Shown here: piece after piece, positions 12,601 through 24,371 of the stretch | Numbering within the stretch: position 1 is the first letter of the stretch | Layout of the letters: every line of letters starts with the position of its first letter | Made by a program: the position numbers and the translations under genes | Notes under the pieces: model-generated | What the model saw: the letters and a program-made list of their open reading frames with translations, nothing else | What the model was told of the DNA's origin: nothing | Databases searched by the model: none | Assembly: GCF_030463565.1 (NCBI RefSeq) | Contig: NC_134644.1 | Coordinates: forward strand, 150,375,967 to 150,439,966 | Length of the DNA: 64,000 nt | Reading direction: 5' to 3' | From: Pelecanus crispus | Lineage: Eukaryota > Chordata > Aves > Pelecaniformes > Pelecanidae

Positions 12601-13633
12601 ACATTTTAGCTGTCTTTTCATCATGGGCTTACAGCAGTGCTGCTAATCTGACAGCCTTCCACAGCTAAGCCCAATTCTTAAGAAATAGAAATCAAAAAGA
12701 CATCCAGGACACAGCAAGAGTAAAGCAGAGAATGAAATAACAGTCTGAAAGAAGAGAGTGGCTCAAATTTCATGATGCAAATTTGTGAGGGTTTGCTGTA
12801 ATTTCTAGAAAGGATGGTGAAATTCAATATTTCATTTAATCTCAAGAATATCAAATAGATAGCCAAGATGAGAAAGGCTGTTTGTTTCAGCTTAGTCCTT
12901 CTCTCAACATCCTGTTTCTGAGCCTAGAAATTTTTTTCTTTTAAAAAGAATACAACAGTTGTGACGGATGGGAGAGCTCAAGCATCTGTAAACCAATGTG
13001 CCTGTCAGGGCTCACTCTCACAGATCACTTCTCTTAATTTCTGTGTTTGTTCTTTTTTTCACGTTGGGTAATTTCAAAAAGACTCTTGTCTTCTTTTTTT
13101 TTGGTTTTTTGTCTTTTAGCAAAAGGATGAAGTGAAGGTAAACTTGGACAGGCAAAACCTGTGTTACTTAGAGCTTTATCATTCAAAAAAGTTTAAACGC
13201 CACCTCAGAAATAAGCCACCTCCTCCTCCCCATTTGAGACACCCCATTTGTTTTAACTGTGGCTCTAGTGATGAATCCTATGTGTCTACAGTTGTAATTA
13301 ACTATAAATACCACATATGTACTTCTGAAAAATCTTACCCCGGTTGTACCAGGTGTCACCCAAGGCAGCTTCACCCACGGCCGAAGCCAGAATGGGTTGG
13401 GTGAGAAAGAGGGACCACGCATGTCAGTCTGTTACTTTTCCTTGGCACTCAAAAAAATCCAGAGTACATGCACAGGAGAACAAATTGTAAATCTGCAATT
13501 AAAAATACACTTTCCAGATTGGCAGTTGCTTAATGCAGTGATTTTTAATTTTTTTTTTTTTTTTAAGATGCATGTGGAAGTGGTTTTGTTACAGGTCAGC
13601 AGGGATTAAAGGGTTAACAATAGATAATTTATT

Positions 13634-13662
13634 TTCCTGTAAGACAAAATGTCTTACAGGAA
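13634..13662. repeat. perfect short hairpin
   Basis: TTCCTGTAAGACA, three A, then its exact reverse complement. The 13-bp perfect stem with a 3-base loop lies in A/T-rich intergenic DNA. It is too short for a normal pre-miRNA and has no visible target-site duplication. Confidence 0.85.
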
Positions 13663-15384
13663 TCAATTGCATCCAGGTTTTCTGAATATTTTTACAGTGC
13701 AATAATTCTTGTAAATTAGTTGGCAAATATATCAAGGGGGTTCAAAATGAAATCACAAAAACGTATGAAATTGGCTAAGAACTGTAACCAGATTTTTTTT
13801 CAAAGAGAAGCAGATGAAAATAAACATTAGTGCATCAATAAAATAGTAGTCCAGGGAAAGTCTTAAAAGAAAATTTACTGTAGTTGCCATTAGTCCTTTT
13901 AAGACTTTCACTGAGCTACTGTATTTTGAGGCTTTAATGGTTTGTAAACATTAGAGTAAATTCTCTTTTAAAAAATTACCTGCAGTTTCTACTAGTGTCT
14001 TCAGGAACTTACTTTTATGCCTGTAAGTAGCACACAGTGGCACAACTTCTAAAATGGCAACCCCAAACCTACAGATTTCTGTAGCCCCTAAACTGTCCCC
14101 AAACCTGATGCTGGGACCAAGGAGGTTTCCAGGGCAGTGCCCAACCTGGCTGCGCACTCAAGACAGGTGCTGGAGCATGAGAAAACCACCTTTGTCGAAA
14201 CTGGCCCTGGAGCAACGTGACAGCACCCTCTGTCAAAAGCTGTGGAAGCCCATCCTTCCCGTGCTGATAGCGAATCTCCGGAGTCCTTTGATGTTGGAGA
14301 AGGAAACAAAACAAATAGCTCAGAGATCCCGATCCTGGCATTCTGGGTTCATTTGCCCCAAAAAAAAAAGGAAGAAAAGAAGAAAACTTTCCTTTTCAGG
14401 TTGGTAGATGTGCAGAAGGCTAGTTTCACTTCCTTTTAAATTGTCCAACAAAACCAGAAATATCCAGAAAATAGCAATCCCCTGCCTGAGGGTTTGTTTC
14501 TCACATCACATGCAATCAACACCTTTTTGTTGTACAACATGCTCATGTAATGCTGGAGCTCACCGTTACAAGATGTTCCTGTGCAAGTGCTTGCACATGG
14601 GCAAACACACATGACACACATGGTAAGAGGCTTCCTAATGAACGTACATTTAAATTGCTTCTTCCCTTGGAGCAAATATTTTTCTTTGATTTCCTGAGGA
14701 GCAGAAGAGGCTTGACACAGCTTTAAAATCAAAACCTCCAAAGCCAGAGATGTTTTTAATCTCTCCTGGTAAAAGGACTATGGTTTGAAACTTGAGCTTT
14801 CTCCTTATTTAGAAAGGTAATTTGAATATTATTCTGTATTTTAACTTGTAAAAATGCCTCAAGTTCAGTTCCTTTTAATTAGTGGAAGGTATCCTTGCAG
14901 CCTGTTGAAATTATGTTGCAGATGCAGTAAAATAGATCACATCAGAAAAATGGAAGTCCTAGGACAGGCCTCCCCGTAATATAGACCATAAAAGCGTACC
15001 ACAGCGAGATCTTTGGGGAAGATGTTCTGTCATTCACATTTTTAAACATGGCAGAAAGGTGCACCAAGTACTATTTTCTGGCCCACCTGCAGTGCCTCAG
15101 GCATCCGTCCCTTCCAGGGCTAGAAAGGTGGATTCAGTTCCCACCTGGAGTTTTTTCCAAGACCCGTACTCATACAGGACAGTGAGGAAACTGATCCACG
15201 TGCCACCAGTGACACAAACTTTTGGCCGTTTCTCTGGATGGGCACTAAGCCCGGTTCTTGGAGTGTCCTGTATAAACAGTAGCAGTCATCCATTTGCTGT
15301 TTTGATTTTTTTCCTATTTAATTTCTTGTGATTTTAGACTGCTTTAGTTTTTTAATTGTAATGCTGTAGCCTTGGGTTTATTTT

Positions 15385-15412
15385 CTATAGCATACACACT
15401 ATAGCATATACA
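15385..15412. repeat. two-unit tandem repeat (14 bp)
   Basis: CTATAGCATACACA is followed directly by CTATAGCATATACA, one mismatch. A small local duplication. Confidence 0.8.
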
Positions 15413-18400
15413 CTTTAACGTGTACATTAAAGCACATCAAATGAAGAGTTAGATATTAGTCCATAGCATTAGCGTGTGTCTCAAGTAATAAATCTCTTTC
15501 AGTAGTTAAAATGCTTGGGTTTTGAGAGCTAAGTATTTCAAACCAGCAGCACCCCAAAGGGGACCTCAGCCCATGGGGGGGTTGGGTGTGCAGCTCCTAC
15601 TCTGGTTCTCATCAAATCCTTCCACAAGGTCCTCTGCTGAGTTCCCCCCATGAGTTTGTAGGCAGTGCCCTTGCCATTTGGTGTGGAAACGTTTGTTTTT
15701 TGACAATGTTCCTGTTGAAGTGTGGTAGAGACCACAGAAGAGGGAAAGGCCACATTTATGCTGTATCTGTGTTTTAAATTCCACTTTGGTCCTCCTCTGA
15801 GTAAATCTTGGCCTTCATTTTGAAATACTCTGTATTTTTTATGCAGATTTCCTTCTGTAAAAGGCCGTCAAAAGCTGAAAGATTACTGTCCCACATTACA
15901 AGGAGGGATACTGTTAGTCTGGCCAAGCAGCTATCAAAAATATGCAGGAAATACAACATAAATTCAGTTTTCTCCAAATGTTTTCTACAGACGAGATCCC
16001 AGGCTATTAGGTTAACTCCAGGTACTATAAAGACAATAACTTGAACTAGAAGTCCCAGGACACTAGCCAGGTTTCACATGGTCTTCAGGGACGGGAACAA
16101 AGAACCCTACCAAAAATAATAACTTCCCTTTCACCACTGAAAACAGTGAACTCCACATGTCAGCTAGATTTCAGAGTTTATTAAGAAGCAAGAGAGTTGA
16201 CCTCTTCTATCTGCAAGGTCTTTAAATTGATGACCATTAAAAATCTATTCTTACCCAGATCCATTTGTAAAATTAATTTGCATATTTTCAGGAATATAAA
16301 TTAGTCTATGGGGACCTAGACTTGGAGAAAAACATGCAAGTTGCAGTATGTTTCCTCTTTTTCAGACCTCAAAATGTTAAGACCACTGAGTATTGAAAAA
16401 TATGAAAAGCTTCAGCCAACCTCCTGACTGAAGTTTGAGTCTCCTTTTCAAACAGGAGCTAAACAGCATTTCTGATCTCGCAGACAGGATATACTTTTAT
16501 CCCATAACATAAAATTATAGAAAACCTTTAAAAGATTACCCTTTGAACTTTGATTGCTATCATTAAAATTTCTTTCCTTTAGGATAGTACGTATCTTCTT
16601 TCATAGACTGCAGTAGGCACCCTTCAATTAACTGGATGTTTTTCTGTATGTACCTTCAGTTTTTGTCATGGTAAAATTTTTTTCAAGTGGAAAATACAAG
16701 GGGGAAGAATGAAAAGCAGATATTTTCTCTGAGCCTGTAGACATGCAGGTATTTTTTCCCAAATATGATGCAATATGTGTTACAGAAACTCTATAGGAGT
16801 ATGGTTTTCCAATAAATTAAAATATTAATTCAAATAAAAAATACAAATATTTTTAATGAGTTTTCTGTTTCCACTTTCAAGCCCTGAAATACCCTTGGAT
16901 AAACTTGCAGGGCACTTCTCTTTCCGTAAGTCTCTTTTGGGTGCCAGCATGCATTCTGAATTGATTCCTTTCCTCTAAAGAATAAAGCTATCAATCTCTA
17001 TTTTCTGCCACTTCAAATTCAAGCTGGATGCTGAAGGAAGAAAAGTAATGATTGGCAGATCTTGGAGAGGGAGCCAGGATGAGCAAGGAGTGCCAGCTCA
17101 TCCAGCAGAAAAACTCATGCGAAACAATTCCTGGTCCAAGGAAACCAGACCAAAACTCTCACTATAACATCCATCATTGATAGAAACAAAAGCTGTCGTG
17201 CTTCTGAGTGTGTTCCAACTTAATGAAGGGACAAGCAACCAAAAGGAAAAAAAAGAGGAACCCCCAACTGTGACTGCACATATGAACAACATCTCTTCAC
17301 GAGGGAAATAAAGCACTGAATTAAAATTTATGGCTTCCCAGTAGCATTACATACCCTGGGAACAGTGAATGTTTTGTTCCTTCCCAAAATGACAAGTGTT
17401 AAGATCATAAAATCAAACTCAACTGGAGTAGCAAATTGATTCTAGACTATCTAGTTCTTCCAGGCTGTGTCATGCCGAGCAGAATCGGTGGTTGGTTGCC
17501 TAGGGTAGCAAAATATTAGGAATAACACAGTATTTAGTGACTGTTCCTTACGAGCGTGCCTCTGAGAAGGGAGGTGTGTTCATGTGTTACTGTGCTTAGC
17601 GCAGCAGAAACCCTAGAACTGAGTCAGTCCTGAGTGTTGCCTTTCTAGCCAACTTTCCAACAGCAATGAACTAATAGCATTTCCAAAGGTTAACATTTCT
17701 GTAACTTTGCCAAATGGTGGGGTCGTGCCCTGTTTTTCTGCTAATACAATTTACTTCCCTCATTTTTTTTCTCATGACCTTTCCCCCACTATTTGCCACC
17801 ATCCATTTTGGCCCTTTCCCCTATTGCTATGAACCTCTAACACACTGCTGAAATTATCAGCTTCGTATTTGTGTTTTGCTCTGTCTGTGCAAGTAAGTGC
17901 TGCAGAACTGCTGTAGCCCTAACAAATTGCCGAAGCCTTAGCTCTAATCCTGCAACAAACAAGGTAGTGTCTTAACTTCAGATGTGTGCAAGGTTCCTCA
18001 TGTGTCCAGTGTGTTCAGGGCTTAAGACTGGCTTTCATGGAATATTAACTTGACAGCAATAAGCACATAAGCGTGTGGAGACATTGTCCTGGTGTTTACC
18101 CTTACAATTTGGTGGCACATCCTTCCCCCTTTTTTTTTTTGTTTTGATGAGGCAATGCTGCATCTGTCCTAGAAGAATGTGTTCCTAGAAGCCTTAACTT
18201 TTAATAAGGAGACCATCAACACTTTCACCCGACGTGCAATTGCTGGATAGAGACCACCTGGCTGTGGCCGGAGATGGGATAATGATCTGGGTGCATCGCT
18301 GGTGTTATCTGATGTTGCATGTCTTTTATAAGTTTAGTAGTCCTTCAGTGCTGGAGGATATCCACCACATGGTTCTCAGCCTCAGAAACTCTTGCTGCTG

Positions 18401-19684
18401 GGTCTGAAACTTTTTCTTAACAATTTTTTTCACAAGTATGGTGGGTGTTTTAATCTTTTCCCCTTGGATGCTACGTGCTATTCCTGATACAGCTCATGTG
18501 ACGTCTCAGAGGTCCTGCAAGAGATCAGGACTTCTGTGCCTCTGTGCCATCTCTTGGCTCAACAAAGCCATTTAGTAGCACAAAATGCAGTGAGGACAGA
18601 TCAGGTAAGAAGAGATGCCACTCAGCCAAAAGAAAGTAAGAGACACAAATAAGAGATGATTCCCGTCCAAAGATATCACTCTTCTGTGCAGATTTCTCTG
18701 AAGAGATGGCCAGCATTTACTGTATCCTTGTGTTGTTTATTGGGCTCTATTATTCCCTAGTTCTCAGAGAAATGGGTCTTCAGAACTGTAATTCCACTGT
18801 GACCATATTCTCTAGTTAGATGTCCAACTTGTCTGCATTTTTGGAGCACACTGCATTTTTTGTAGCCCAAAAGCATCTGTAGGTGGCACTAGCAGAAGAA
18901 CTTAACACGGTGAGCAGGAGCTGGCCCACAAGCTTGGGAGAAGCTCTCACCTGCAGCCCACAGCTGGCCAAACATGCCAGGCTGAGGCTTACAGGGGAGA
19001 GCACTGCTCCACAATTTTGCCATCTGCAAGAGCTCACCCTGGGCATGGGATTTGTCCTTCTCTTCAGACTGTTGGCTTCCTCAGGCCATTTATTTCTGGA
19101 GACAACAGTCCTGCATGTGGCTGTTTGCTGCAGAGAAATGCACCAGGTGCAGGTTGAATGAGTGAGACAGTAACACCCTACCCCACATGCTCGTTAGGTG
19201 ATTTCCAAATCCTTGTAACTATCAAGCCAACAGCAAAAATTTCCTCTGGGACTGGGCCCTGTGCTGCACTCCATGAATGTATTTCCATAGCAAATGTCCC
19301 TGCCTGAGACTGCCTTTTGCTCTGAAGTTTTGCTTGGAGGGTGGGAGAAGGCAGGGAAAAGGTCTCTGTATTTTTGTAATGAGGAGAGGTTTTCTCCTTC
19401 ACTTCCTGCTCACGCGGTAATGGCTGAAATTTGCTTCCTTTCTTCTTGTGAAGGAAATGTTCCAAAATAAACAAAACCACTGAGTTGCAAGCAGCCACGA
19501 TGGCGGGAAACCTGGAACTGGGAGGCGGCAGTTTCCTAAAGTTAGGGACTGAAAGTGAGGTTACAGCCAAAGCCTTTTTACTATGTCGACCTCTGTTCTC
19601 ACCCTAGGTTTTCACATTTCATTGCCTAAATAACTTACATGAAGCTAACGTGAAGAGAAGCAACAGAAGGACATGTTGGCAAAA

Positions 19685-20056
19685 ACGGGTATTGCGGATA
19701 TCCCAGCAGTGGGGCGGTCCGCAGGAGCTGCAGGAGCGGCAGAGGAGCTGTGCGGTGGTGCCGCATGGTGCCGAAGGATGGAGGGACCGAAAGGGAGAAA
19801 CAAACTGAGAGGCTAAAGGTGCTGGGGCGGGTTGATGGGAAGCCTCATGTAAGGAGGGACTGTGAGAGAGCTGGCGGAGGATGCGCCTCTGAGACCAGGG
19901 GAATGTGCCTCTCCGACATGTGAAGCTGAACAGAAATGGGAGGAAGGAGGTCCCTGCCCACCTCCTCCCGGGGCCATCCCGGCTGACCCGCTGGCCCCGG
20001 TCCCACCTGCGTGGTGCTCGCAGCCTGGCCCACCTACCCTCAGCTCCTTACCGGGG
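19685..20056. promoter_or_regulatory. small CpG-rich patch, possible unannotated promoter
   Basis: About twenty CpG dinucleotides occur in some 370 bases, while CpG is rare in the surrounding DNA. About 190 bases to the left, at 19498-19511, there is an ACGATGGCGGGAAA motif resembling YY1 and E2F sites. A consensus donor for the - strand (GTAAGGAG) reads leftward from 20051. None of this proves transcription. It could equally be a GC-rich relic or an enhancer. Confidence 0.3.
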
Positions 20057-23000
20057 CCAACTATTTTTCAGCTGCTTTTCAAACTCAGGCTTGGGACCTG
20101 TATTTTAGCTTGAAGATAAACATTTTGAAAGCTGTCTTCTTTCTCACAGTGCAGGCACGAGGTGTTTTTAATTATCTTAGGAAAGCTTTCCTTGGCCAGG
20201 CCAATTTGTTCACAGTTTCTCTTGTGTACTTGGTCTGTTTGTTTTGCGGAGCTGGCCTATAAACCAGCTATTAGGGGTTTATTGTATAACATTATCAAGA
20301 AAGTAATCTTTGAAAAAAAACCTGAAATAACTTAATAACAACCCTTTTTTTTCTTTGCAAATAACTTCACAGAAGCCAAATGATCTCCACAACTGACCAC
20401 CCAAACCTGCTGGAAAATGCTTGCTCCAAATGAAAATGTTTAGGTTTAGTCATGTTTTAGTCCTAAAATGTTTTAAGTGATGATTTGGGGCAGGAAAAAG
20501 AAAGTTCTTCCTGTAGGGGGATGGTATGGGAGAAGGAAGACTATTTTTCAGAATGATGTATTTTTGAGTCATCAATGCATGATAAGTGCAGAGACAAGCA
20601 AGTCCTGTCTGTTTTATACACACACAGACACACACATGCACGTGTTAAAGAAAGAAAGAAAGCAATGGGGAGAGAGAACAGCAGCTTTTATTACACCTAC
20701 TGGTTTTATTATTGGTTTTGCTGTGCAGACTCTGAACCACGTGGGTGTTGATGGCTGACTTTTTAAGAGACAATGAAGGTTACCTTTGGAAATTTTGACA
20801 TTCATGATGATAAATGTGCTACTCACTTAGAGGAATTCAGTTATCTTAAACAGACTGTAACAAAAATTTTTCTTTTTTTTTCTTTGACATACTTCTGCAT
20901 TATCCCTTTTCAGAGCTAATGCCAGTATTTTTCAGATGACTCTAATTTTATTGTTTTTCTACTGACAAAGGGAAAAGAGGTATCTTTCTTCAGTGCTCCT
21001 CAAAAGGAACAGGAAAGCAAGACCATTGCAAGTGCTGAAAGGAGACTCCTCAATATTTACATTTTATTACTATTCAAAAGGAAATTTGATTGGGGGGGAG
21101 TACTGATTCTAATCAGACTATCCTTTTATGTCTCATTTCTGAGGCACCTCTTATTCACCGAGAAAATGTTTCCAGACTCTTAGAAGGTTACTCCTCAACC
21201 CAGAAAATGAAAGAAACCCATTAGGAAACCTGGATCTTTTCAGGGGTCCGTACATTTACTGTCTGTATCTTCTAGAGCCCACCCACCTTTCTTCCTTGGG
21301 ATGCTCTTACACTGGTGACTGCTGATGCAATTTCCTTAAAATCGATACTCCCTCTCAGTTCTTGCATGTTTTGATCATCACTGACATCAGTTAAAGTGTA
21401 TAAGGCATTCAATGTATCAGCTCTGATTTTATACTCTAGTTCATGGGAATACCCATTTGCATCAGTTACATTTGCATTGGGGTTTAAACATTTCCTTCTC
21501 TATGACAACAATTAGAGTGCTATTTTCTATTTCTCTGTAAGTTAGAGCTGTGAATAAAAATGGAGAGGTCTAACCACCCGCTGCTCTCCGAGCAATCCCT
21601 CATGAACTCGGCAGCTTTAGGGAACAATGCAGTTCTGCTCTCAGATGTTATTGTGTCCGTGGGAAGAGTATTTCTCAACCTGTGCTCTGGGGATCACTCG
21701 TGGTCTGAAAGACTTCAGAGTATGGTTTGTGAGATCACTCTAAAACAAAGAGCTCTCCCCACTATCTCCCCCATCTCAAAACTGCCCAAACCCACACACG
21801 CGTTGTCACAACTTTCAAAGGGCAGCCTAATTTTTAGTTGATTATTCATGAAGATGACTGCATTAAGACTGCTCAAGCAGCCTGCAGCTTAGTCCTCCAG
21901 AATGTTCAGGGATCTTTGGATTAAAAAGCATGGAGAAACACTGCTTTGGAGAAGTGTGTCCACTATTTTATTTATTTGGGAAGACACAAAATATCTGCCT
22001 CATGCATTATCTGTACTCTCTAGAGTCAATGACAGATTGCTGTATCAGGCTTCCATCTTCCACCAGGTGCTTAATACTTATGAATGAAGCATACTAGATG
22101 CAGCAGTGCTAGTCATAAACCCCAGCAGTTTTATATTCTTTTACTCCACTCCTTTTGTCTCCTAGACACCACCTCAGATGCTGCCGAAGCCCTTACTACC
22201 ACTGTTGCAGTAGGCTGGGTTGGCTTTTCCAGTATAAATATTGCTCCTGGAATATCTCAGTTACTGCATAGCCTCAGCTCAAATGCAAGTCTTTTCCCTT
22301 CCTCACAGCTCCACTATACAGAAGGGAGGTGCTTTCTGCTATGCAAGGAAGTTCACATTGCAGCTACAAACCGCAGGAAGCCAAGACTTAACATAACAGC
22401 TACGTCAGATTGTGGAGTGGTAGACAGGGAGAGACTTCCCCATCAGAGGCTCCTGTGCTACTGCAGACAGATCACACGTTTTGTAGGCTCCATCTTAAGA
22501 CTAGTTAGGTTTTTTGCTCCTGTTGTTTCTACTGTAAAGCTTGTTGGAACCTTGTTCCAGAGCTTGCTTCTACCAGAGCTGGCTGGAAACTTTGTAATTA
22601 CAGACACAGTTTTATGGTACATGTAAGCCTAGTTATTCTTGTGTTCATGCTGTATTTTATCTTAGTGAATTATTTGTACTGCAGTCACACCCATGGGCCC
22701 TACACAGACGCTGCTGAGCACCCAACAAACTCTGCATATGGAGCTGACCCAAAAGGATTTAGGATGAGACTCTAAGCAGAAGATGCCAAACGCAAATTTG
22801 TGCAGAGGAGTCAAACTGGTGTCTGGACTGCTGACAGCTCTTGTGCCTCTTCCATCACAGGGAACGTAGAAATACCCCAAAGTCCTGCTGTGAAAGGCAA
22901 ATGGAGGGAAAGAGGAAGAGTCAAGAGGAGTGGTTGCTCCAGAGAGGAGGCCAGGTTTTATGGCTATACCTACTTCACCTGAATTCGATTCTTTGAAAAA

Positions 23001-24310
23001 AGGAACTAAAACATTGCCATACCCATGAACACACTGGAATTCAGGATTGTCTCTTTCCTGTGCTGGGGCATGGTCTGTTGGAAGTGCAAGCTCAAGACAA
23101 GGCCCTGAATGCCTCCCAGTAACCCCCTCAGCTCACCCCAGCAGTCTGGTTGTTAGTTATTAAGCAGCTGAAGAAAAGCACAGGGGCTCAGGTATCTGCC
23201 GTGGCTTCTTCAATCTATGAGCACCAACATTTGCTGAAATAGAGTTAGGACTATTCCTATCATTTTTTAGCACAACAGTATTCTTGTAGGTTGATGCTGA
23301 GATCATCTTAACCAATGCTTTACTGCAGTCTGTCTTGCACATTTACCCTGTTTCATACAGCCCCAACTGCAGCCTAGCTCTGCCTGTGGCTTGGTGTGTT
23401 TAAAGCCACCATTTAGCATGACAAAACAAATTAACATAGGCTTGAATTCTGGCCAGCCAAACAGGATACATTTTTCAGCTATGATTTTGTTTTGGCCAAT
23501 GGTTAATGATGACACGTTTAAAGCCATGATTTTATTTTGCATTAGAGGACTTATTTATGCATAGCAAGTATTTTTTCCAGTTCTAATGATATTTACTGCA
23601 TGTTGCACAACTTCAGTCTCTAAGAAATAAGAAAAAGGTGCACTCTGAGTGGCGCAGCACATTGCATGCTAAGGAACATATGATAGGGCTGGTACCTGTG
23701 AGATATTAATCTATGCCACACAAGTACCTAGTTAACCAGACATATCCACAACCACTTTTCCCTCCAAAAAACACTATTTCAAGCTGGCAGCACTGCTTCG
23801 TTCTCTGCTGTAAGATCCCATTTTGAGTTGATCATAAAACTCTGCCAAATTTCTACCATCTGAACTGAAATTTTCATATGAGGTGTTTACCTCAGAGTGC
23901 TGCTGATGGTTATTAATAATCAGTTGATTTAACAATATGGTTTAACTTCCTCAGAGAAAAAGGTAGTGAAAACTGTTTATTTCTTAGCAGAACAGCACTG
24001 AATTTCTTTTCTTTTTAATGTAGGAGGAAAGAAGCTTCTTGTCCTGACGGCCATATGAAGTGCCACCACAGCACCCTCCAGACTGCAGCAGCAGTGTCAC
24101 GGTCGAGCAGAAGTCCTCATCCCCCGATAGCCCAGTTCTTCCAGTTCCTGAAGACGTAGCTAGTGGTCTCCAGTTCAGACTGGGGAAGGATTTCAACTCG
24201 GACTTTTAAACTTCACATGAATGTTTTGACCACTAAGAAGTGCCCTGGAGCAGTGCATACCTTGAACTTGTTTAGGCCATAGAAAGCCATTTGTTTTGTG
24301 AAGCGCTGCA
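20057..24310. other. intergenic region, no gene recognised
   Basis: Mixed A/T-rich DNA with short simple runs, for example an AAAG run near 20647-20662 and a CA-rich stretch near 20620-20640. The longest open frame (22084-22626, 180 codons) has no recognised domain and no supporting splice or conservation evidence. Confidence 0.7.
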
Positions 24311-24371
24311 TCCTAGAATCCTAGAATCGTTTAGGTTGGAAAAGACCTTTAAGATCATCCAGTCCAACCTT
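24311..24371 (-). mobile_element. CR1 LINE 3' terminal fragment (short)
   Basis: The reverse complement begins at GGTTGGACTGGATGATCTTA and ends with CGATTCTAGGATTCTAGGA, the CR1 3' terminus with repeats related to ATTCTATG. Only about 60 bases remain. The DNA to the right does not continue the CR1 consensus, so this is either a very short insertion or a truncated, diverged copy. Confidence 0.85.

Larger units (their letters stand above)
9660..19684. other. intergenic region between convergent POP1 and NIPAL2, left part
   Basis: No recognisable gene. Short open frames on both strands are overlapping chance frames without conserved motifs. Items noted separately are an acceptor-linked frame at 13120-13404, a perfect hairpin at 13634-13662 and a small tandem repeat at 15385-15412. 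Near 10051 there is an ACTACAACTCCC motif resembling the ZNF143/THAP11 site core, of uncertain meaning. Confidence 0.7.

Noticed and set aside
19178..19570. 130-codon - strand frame next to the CpG patch
   Set aside because: Composition and lack of conserved motifs suggest chance. The CpG patch itself is reported separately.
22084..22626. 180-codon open frame on the + strand between the genes
   Set aside because: Longest non-exonic frame, but it has no recognisable domain, no plausible splice context or promoter, and mixed low-information composition. One frame of this size by chance in 64 kb searched in six frames is not surprising.
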